DNA of 9,857 nt from Solobacterium sp. (lineage in GTDB: Bacteria > Bacillota_I > Bacilli_A > Erysipelotrichales > Erysipelotrichaceae): the NCBI GenBank assembly GCA_016280695.1, contig JAEEHG010000191.1, positions 1-9,857 on the forward strand. Reading direction: 5' to 3'. The notes below the pieces were generated by a model. It searched no databases. It worked only from the letters and a program-made list of their open reading frames with translations, and was not told the DNA's origin. Shown in pieces: positions 6,122 to 9,857 of this stretch (the first letter of the stretch is position 1; every line of letters begins with the position of its first letter). The position numbers were made by a program, and so were the translations under genes.

Positions 6122-6298
6122 GTTCCTATCAGTTTTCCTCCTTCACTGCCGGATATTTCCTGCGGCATCCGGACATATTGAAACGTTCCTTATATTTTAT
6201 GCCGGAGCAGCCGGTCCGGATATGCAGGGCTGATGACCGCAGAACGAAAAGAAGCATCCCGGGGATACTTCTTCCTGTATTCATTTGTCGTAAATCAG
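6122..6298. other. Sparse intergenic stretch between small ORF and TfoX-domain gene
   Basis: This spacer holds a hairpin terminator (annotated separately), several CCGGA/TCCGG repeats that could form weak stems, and an AT-rich patch (6191-6200). A 15-codon minus-strand reading frame (6129-6176) starts 9 nt after AAGGAA and ends 7 nt before the small membrane gene. No clear promoter and no further gene is supported. Confidence 0.5.
6244..6273 (-). terminator. Probable terminator of the six-gene operon
   Basis: On the minus strand the stem AAGAAGTATCC / GGATGCTTCTT (6273-6263 and 6259-6249, with one G-U wobble) and a tight loop is followed by TTCGTT after the stem's own final TT. It lies 25 nt after the TfoX-domain stop. 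The wobble pair becomes a C-A mismatch on the plus strand, so it is directional. The U-tract is interrupted, so efficiency may be moderate. Confidence 0.65.
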
Positions 6299-6625
6299 TT
6301 ATTTCCGGGCCGGTGCTTTCTTTTTTCTCTCCGGCAGTTCCGGCCACATGACCTGCAGCAGTTCACAAAGGAATTCCCGGTTATCCACTTCCTTTACCAG
6401 CAGCATCTCCTTCGCGCCTTCATAGGGGATTTCTTTCGGCGCATCAGGCATCATCCGCAAAGCTGAGGGAACCGGTTTTACCAGGAGCCGGTCATCATAG
6501 ATCCCGCCGGCCAGCCGGCCATAGTAGTACAGTAAATATTCACCCATCATCGGCCGGAAACGTACATCATCCAGTCCGGACAGCTGCTCGGAAATATAAT
6601 CCAGATATGCTTTTGTTGAAGCCAT
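6299..6625 (-). CDS. TfoX N-terminal-domain protein
   Basis: This is a 108-residue stand-alone TfoX/Sxy N-domain protein. Recognisable family features are the start MASTKAYLDYISEQL, the MMGEYLLYYYGRLAGGIYDDRLLVKP core (26-51) and a basic C-terminal tail (PERKKKAPARK). Full-length TfoX/Sxy is a competence regulator in Gram-negative bacteria. The single-domain Bacillota forms have no established function and lack the C-terminal helix-hairpin domain, so a competence role should not be assumed. The ATG has TAGGAGA upstream, and the TAG stop of the preceding gene is part of that ribosome site (9-nt gap), suggesting coupled translation. It is the last gene of the operon, followed by a hairpin terminator. 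Confidence 0.85.
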   Translation of the reverse strand: MASTKAYLDYISEQLSGLDDVRFRPMMGEYLLYYYGRLAGGIYDDRLLVKPVPSALRMMPDAPKEIPYEGAKEMLLVKEVDNREFLCELLQVMWPELPERKKKAPARK

Positions 6626-6634
6626 GCAATTCTC

Positions 6635-7381
6635 CTATCCGTTGATCATTTTCAGGAACTTCCTGTCATTCATCTGCTCGTTTGTCAGGTATTCCCCGTC
6701 ATGAAACAGGGCGTAATTCGTAACCGGGGTCGGGGCATTCCGGGCTGCCTCCCGGCTGTCCAGCCTGACTGCCCGGAAGGGGATGCCGGCTCTGGCGGCT
6801 GTCTCTTCCAGAACCGGTACATATTTAGCATTGAAGGGGCACTGATTCGTGTAATACAGTACATAACCGCCCTCATCAATGTGCGGATGCCTGGCACATT
6901 CCCTGAACCGCGGTGCAGGTACGGTTTTTTCAAACGGGAGATACCACAGCTGAATCCCGTTATCTGCCTCATCGCATACCGTAAACCCCTTGTACTGCAG
7001 GTATTTCGGGTCCGCCAGGAAGGGTTTCTTCTTCGCTGCCGCCAGGATGCACAGCCCAGCTTTGCCCTTTGCCCGGCTGTCTTCGATGCAGGCTTTCAGA
7101 AGATCGTTTGAATATCCATGTCCTTTGAACGAGCCCGATACCCACAGACAGTCAATATACATGTAGCCGTCCGCATCGATTGGCACCCAGGCATTTTCCG
7201 CGGGAATATACTCGATGAAGCACTTGCCCCGTTCCACACTTTTCAGGAAGACGAGGCCTTCATCAAACCGCTCGGCCAGCCAGGCTTTCTTGGATGAAAC
7301 CTGTACATCCTTATTGTTTGATATGGCACAGCAGATATGTTCTGTTTCCAGGTTTTCCCTTGTTACCCTTATATACTCCAT
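6635..7381 (-). CDS. GNAT acetyltransferase with C-terminal YoaP domain
   Basis: This is a 248-residue YoaP-like protein. The N-terminal half (about 1-150) is a GNAT fold: MYIDCLWVSGSFKGHGYSNDLL (74-95) contains the beta4 strand and the acetyl-CoA pyrophosphate loop KGHGYS (86-91), and KYLQYKGF (126-133) is the usual end-of-fold motif. The C-terminal part (about 150-248), with YYTNQCPFNAKYVPVL (176-191), is a YoaP-type domain with a thioredoxin-like look and a single cysteine at 181. The start was moved from 7408 to 7381 because AAGGAGG lies 8 nt before the second ATG, and the protein then begins MEYIRVT. It lies 16 nt after the radical SAM gene. An amine or antibiotic substrate is possible, but the acceptor is unknown. 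Confidence 0.88.
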   Translation of the reverse strand: MEYIRVTRENLETEHICCAISNNKDVQVSSKKAWLAERFDEGLVFLKSVERGKCFIEYIPAENAWVPIDADGYMYIDCLWVSGSFKGHGYSNDLLKACIEDSRAKGKAGLCILAAAKKKPFLADPKYLQYKGFTVCDEADNGIQLWYLPFEKTVPAPRFRECARHPHIDEGGYVLYYTNQCPFNAKYVPVLEETAARAGIPFRAVRLDSREAARNAPTPVTNYALFHDGEYLTNEQMNDRKFLKMING

Positions 7382-7397
7382 ATGCTCAGCCTCCTTC

Positions 7398-8276
7398 TTA
7401 CAGGTCAAATATGCTCATCTGCGGAAATCTCTCCGGCAGTTCGCTGATAAACCGGAAGCACTCTTCCGGACTCGACAGAATCCCGTTTGCCCTGCACGTC
7501 CTCTGAAATATCTCTTTCAGTCCCGCGGCGTTCGGACTGGGCAGTTCATAGGCATTCCCATACTGTCTGATGTACCGTTCCTTCAGGCCGGGAAAATGTC
7601 TGTCAAGCGCGGCATAATAATATTCCCGGCTGCCTTCCCGCAGGGTCAGCCCCATGCCGAAATCAATAATGCCTTTGACCCCGGTCCGGATACATTCATC
7701 CAGAATTGCCGTGAGGTTTTCCTCCGTATCATTGATGAACGGGAGAATCGGTGTAATCCACACAACCGTAGGAATTCCCCTTTTCTGCATTTCCGCCAGT
7801 ACTTCTATCCGCCGTTTTGTATTGCACACACCCGGTTCCAGTATTCCGCACAGGTCATCGTCATAAGTTGTCAGCGTCATCTGCACCACGCACTTTGCCG
7901 AGCGGTTGATCTCATCCAGCAGGTCGATATCCTGCAGGATCCGGTCCGATTTTGTCTGTACCGCGGCCCCGAAACCATATTTATGTATGATTTCCAGGCA
8001 CTTCCGGGTCAGCCGCAGTTCTTCTTCGAGGGGCATATACGGATCTGACATCGCGCCGGTCCCGATCATGCACCGCCGTTTTTTTGACCTCAGTGCCTTT
8101 TCCAGCAGTTCCGGGGCATTGCGCTTTACCTCTATATCCTCAAACGGGTGGCTGAACTGATAACACCGGCTCCTGCTGTCACAGTAAATACAGCCGTGGC
8201 TGCAGCCCCGGTAGATGTTCATTCCGATATGCCCGCCGCTGCCGGTCAGTATTCCTTTGGCTTCAACAAAATGCAT
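7398..8276 (-). CDS. Radical SAM protein, SplB-related (COG1533/Rv2578c type)
   Basis: This is a 292-residue radical S-adenosylmethionine enzyme. The 4Fe-4S motif CSHGCIYC (Cys25, Cys29, Cys32; CxxxCxxC) follows NIYRG. Further family marks are GTGAMSDPYMPLE (72-84), VQTKSDRILQD (106-116), EPGV (147-150) and WITPILPFINDTEEN (173-187). These place it in the spore photoproduct lyase-related group (COG1533). Whether it acts on DNA as SplB does is unknown: many members have no assigned substrate, and SPL itself has a different C-terminal cysteine. The ATG is preceded by AAGGAAG, and the stop of the GyrI-like gene is 3 nt upstream. Neighbours are GyrI-like and GNAT proteins, which suggests a role in coping with damaging compounds, but only by context. 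Confidence 0.9.
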   Translation of the reverse strand: MHFVEAKGILTGSGGHIGMNIYRGCSHGCIYCDSRSRCYQFSHPFEDIEVKRNAPELLEKALRSKKRRCMIGTGAMSDPYMPLEEELRLTRKCLEIIHKYGFGAAVQTKSDRILQDIDLLDEINRSAKCVVQMTLTTYDDDLCGILEPGVCNTKRRIEVLAEMQKRGIPTVVWITPILPFINDTEENLTAILDECIRTGVKGIIDFGMGLTLREGSREYYYAALDRHFPGLKERYIRQYGNAYELPSPNAAGLKEIFQRTCRANGILSSPEECFRFISELPERFPQMSIFDL

Positions 8277-8279
8277 GGC

Positions 8280-8918
8280 TCAGCTTCCTTTCGGTTTTAC
8301 CGGATGCCGGATCACAGTTTTCAGCCTTTCCGGCGCTGTTTTCCTGGCATCACTCAGGTAGATTTCATGGTGCCGGCGCTGATCCGTAATGTCCGGTTCA
8401 TAGCCTTCCTGTTCCATGAACGCGTTCATCAGCTGCACCGTTGCGGGCTCATCATCATAGGGACCGATATGCATGCACTGCACGCAGAGTCCTTCTTCCA
8501 CGGTCAGATACTCCGCTCCAGAACAATCCATCCGTTTTTTATCAGCGGTTTCAGCCACAGCCCACCGGAATTCCTCTTCCGTTACAAAATCCGGCAGACG
8601 GATCACAGCAATCCAGTGAAAATCCTGCTTGCGGCTGTAATCAACGCCAGCGGTGCCTTCCTGCCACCAGAACCCTTCCAGCGGCGGCATCACATAATCA
8701 AAGTAGCCGTCGATCCGATGATCGCCCTTTTTGCTCATCTTGATTGTAAATGCAATCCCATACAGAAGACCTATAGCCTGTTTGTATTCTCCGTCTTCAT
8801 CATTGGGATTGCCGCTGCCCCTGACCGCGATATAATTCATCTTCGGAACAGTGATGATAGAGGGTGTGCCCTTCGGCATATAGAATTCTTTGTATTCCTT
8901 CTTATAATCAAACGCCAT
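8280..8918 (-). CDS. GyrI-like domain protein
   Basis: This is a 212-residue GyrI-like (SOUL/BacR-fold) ligand-binding protein. It begins MAFDYKKEYKEFYMPKG, a common start for the Bacillota group, and contains MNYIAVRGSG (27-36), the tryptophan-rich MPPLEGFWW (77-85), CMHIGPYDD (148-156) and a C-terminal HHEIYLSDARKTAPERLKT (183-201). Some GyrI-like proteins bind toxic small molecules or hydrolyse cyclopropanoid DNA-alkylating compounds; others are the effector domains of transcription factors. This one has no DNA-binding domain. An ATG at 8924 (two residues longer, MGMAF) overlaps the VOC stop as TAATG. The ATG at 8918 was preferred because GAGG lies about 10 nt before it. It is followed after 3 nt by the radical SAM gene. 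Confidence 0.88.
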   Translation of the reverse strand: MAFDYKKEYKEFYMPKGTPSIITVPKMNYIAVRGSGNPNDEDGEYKQAIGLLYGIAFTIKMSKKGDHRIDGYFDYVMPPLEGFWWQEGTAGVDYSRKQDFHWIAVIRLPDFVTEEEFRWAVAETADKKRMDCSGAEYLTVEEGLCVQCMHIGPYDDEPATVQLMNAFMEQEGYEPDITDQRRHHEIYLSDARKTAPERLKTVIRHPVKPKGS

Positions 8919-8923
8919 ACCCA

Positions 8924-9343
8924 TTATCCCTCTGTCAGGTCTTTCTTTTTATAAGGCTTGTTCCAGGAACCGATCTCGATCAGGTTTCCTTCCGGATCAG
9001 CGATATAGCAGGTTCGCTGTCCCCAAGGTTCAAGCTCCGGTTCAAGCACAGACGCTGCGCCATTTTCCACTGCCTTCCTATATGCCTCATCCACCTCCTC
9101 AAACGTATCCACATACAGCGCTATTTCAAAATGACCATTCAAGCCATTAACGTATTCATATCGCCGACTTGTCATTTTCTCAAAATCTTTCCTGCCGTAC
9201 AGCAGGAATAACGTTCCGTCCTTCACCAGATAAACGTTTGGAGTATTATCTTCTTCCTTGATTTCAAAACCAAGAACATCTCTGTAAAACCGAATCATCT
9301 CAGCCATGTCCTCAACAAACAATCCGAAGCCATCTAATCTCAT
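8924..9343 (-). CDS. VOC/glyoxalase-bleomycin-resistance fold protein
   Basis: This 139-residue vicinal-oxygen-chelate protein has the two beta-alpha-beta-beta-beta repeats. The first has DMAEMIRFYRDVLGFEI (12-28) and NVYLVKDGTLFLL (36-48). The second has HFEIALYVDTFEEVDEAYRKA (71-91) and a C-terminal DPEGNLIEIGSW (116-127). His71 and Glu123 are in metal-ligand positions, but the usual His near residue 5-7 is missing (DGFGLFV), so metal chemistry is doubtful. It could bind or sequester a drug rather than catalyse. The ATG follows GGAGG by 7 nt and lies 2 nt after the hydrolase stop. Its base composition is markedly AT-richer than the GyrI gene that follows. Confidence 0.88.
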   Translation of the reverse strand: MRLDGFGLFVEDMAEMIRFYRDVLGFEIKEEDNTPNVYLVKDGTLFLLYGRKDFEKMTSRRYEYVNGLNGHFEIALYVDTFEEVDEAYRKAVENGAASVLEPELEPWGQRTCYIADPEGNLIEIGSWNKPYKKKDLTEG

Positions 9344-9345
9344 GC

Positions 9346-9840
9346 TTATCCCTCCATGTAATCCTTAAGTTCTTTGACCTCACAGCCTTTATCCGCATAA
9401 TATGTAAACATTTCATCCAGCTTTTTCAGATCATAACTCGTTACACAATCAGATATCACGTGCACTTTGTATCCCGCCTTTGCCAGATTATAGCTTGTTG
9501 ACTTGACACATCCCGTTGCATCGGCACCGGTGATATAAAACTCTCTTATTCTGTTTTTCGAAACAAATTCCGCAAAGGCTTCACTTGTCAGCGCATTGGC
9601 TTTTGACTTTTCAAAAACATTGTCTGTCACAACCTCAAGTTCGGGAATCAGTTCAGCACCTTTGGTTTCCGGCTTAAATGTTCTTGTCTTTTCGGACAGA
9701 TTGTAGTGCTTGATATAGATGATATGCATTTCATTTGCCACTGCCCAATCGATTGCTTCGTTAACCCGTCCTATAATCTTTTTATAATTCTTCGTAATGT
9801 CATTCTGAAGGTCGATCATGACCAACGCTTTGTTTTTCAT
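9346..9840 (-). CDS. Isochorismatase-family cysteine hydrolase
   Basis: This 164-residue cytosolic hydrolase belongs to the isochorismatase/nicotinamidase-like family. The catalytic triad is visible: Asp10 in MIDLQND, Lys78 in VFEKSKANAL, and Cys111 in GADATGCVKST. The family cis-peptide region is also present around GADATGCV. It lacks the long insertions of nicotinamidases and isochorismatases, so the substrate may be an amide such as an N-carbamoyl compound, or unknown. The ATG is preceded by AAGGAGA (about 9 nt). It is the first gene of the operon visible here and 17 nt from the right edge, so promoter and possible further upstream genes are outside. Like its VOC neighbour it is AT-rich (22 of 60 bases G or C in 9361-9420). 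Confidence 0.92.
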   Translation of the reverse strand: MKNKALVMIDLQNDITKNYKKIIGRVNEAIDWAVANEMHIIYIKHYNLSEKTRTFKPETKGAELIPELEVVTDNVFEKSKANALTSEAFAEFVSKNRIREFYITGADATGCVKSTSYNLAKAGYKVHVISDCVTSYDLKKLDEMFTYYADKGCEVKELKDYMEG

Positions 9841-9857
9841 TTCCGTTCTCCTTCATA

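Noticed and set aside
6129..6176. A 15-codon frame with an AAGGAA site just upstream of the small membrane gene
   Set aside because: It could be a leader peptide, but no promoter, attenuator structure or codon run supports it, and frames this short occur by chance.
6150..6225. Repeated CCGGA/TCCGG words that could form stems
   Set aside because: Stems are short with long loops and the words are common in this GC-rich sequence; no riboswitch or RNA family is recognised.
6129..6347. A 72-codon minus-strand frame running from within the TfoX-domain gene into the spacer
   Set aside because: It begins out of frame inside a real gene, crosses the operon terminator and encodes no recognisable sequence.
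7382..7408. Nine-residue upstream start for the GNAT-YoaP gene
   Set aside because: This stretch contains the AAGGAGG ribosome site for the ATG at 7381 and the stop codon of the upstream gene; it has no site of its own.
7215..8954. Long plus-strand frames (7215-8048 and 8148-8954) opposite the radical SAM and GyrI-like genes
   Set aside because: They are antisense to genes with intact catalytic or family motifs, span gene boundaries and encode low-complexity, family-less sequence.

Overview
The window reads as chromosomal DNA of a low-to-moderate GC Gram-positive bacterium (Bacillota, perhaps an Erysipelotrichia- or Clostridia-type gut or oral organism). The reasons are strong AGGAGG-type ribosome binding sites, a lipoprotein-type solute-binding protein, a Firmicute-style MalF/MalE/MalK set, a CcpA-like cre site, and DegV and TetR_C_7-type proteins. 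The species cannot be named from the sequence alone. All genes lie on the minus strand except one degV on the plus strand. No rRNA, tRNA, CRISPR array, insertion sequence or attachment site was seen.

Region 1 (1-4380, minus strand) is a maltose/maltodextrin-type sugar-uptake operon. It reads lacI-family regulator, malK-type ATPase, malE-type binding lipoprotein, malF-type permease; the permease is cut by the left edge, and a malG partner would lie beyond it. The operon starts from a near-consensus promoter (TTGACA-16-TATCAT). The promoter is packed with three LacI-type CG-centred pseudopalindromes, one of which matches the 14-base CcpA cre consensus completely. This suggests autoregulation by the sugar regulator combined with catabolite repression. 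A 9-bp GC hairpin between malE and malF could set unequal expression of binding protein and permease.

Region 2 (4388-5984) holds a TetR-family regulator (minus strand, with its own terminator) and a divergent degV gene for a fatty-acid-binding protein (plus strand, with a strong terminator). Their shared 115-bp spacer carries a 9-bp direct repeat, ATGTTACAC, that may be the TetR binding site.

Region 3 (5985-6298) is sparse. It holds a probable 40-codon small membrane protein gene and the terminator of the operon to its right.

Region 4 (6299-9857, minus strand) is a tight six-gene operon: isochorismatase-family hydrolase, VOC/glyoxalase-fold protein, GyrI-like protein, SplB-related radical SAM protein, GNAT-YoaP acetyltransferase, TfoX N-domain protein. 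Gaps run from a 1-nt overlap to 16 nt. The content suggests accessory handling of toxic or reactive small molecules, but this is inferred from family membership. The first two genes (about 8927-9857) are clearly AT-richer than the rest, with the break at the VOC/GyrI junction, so this operon may have been assembled from parts of different origin.
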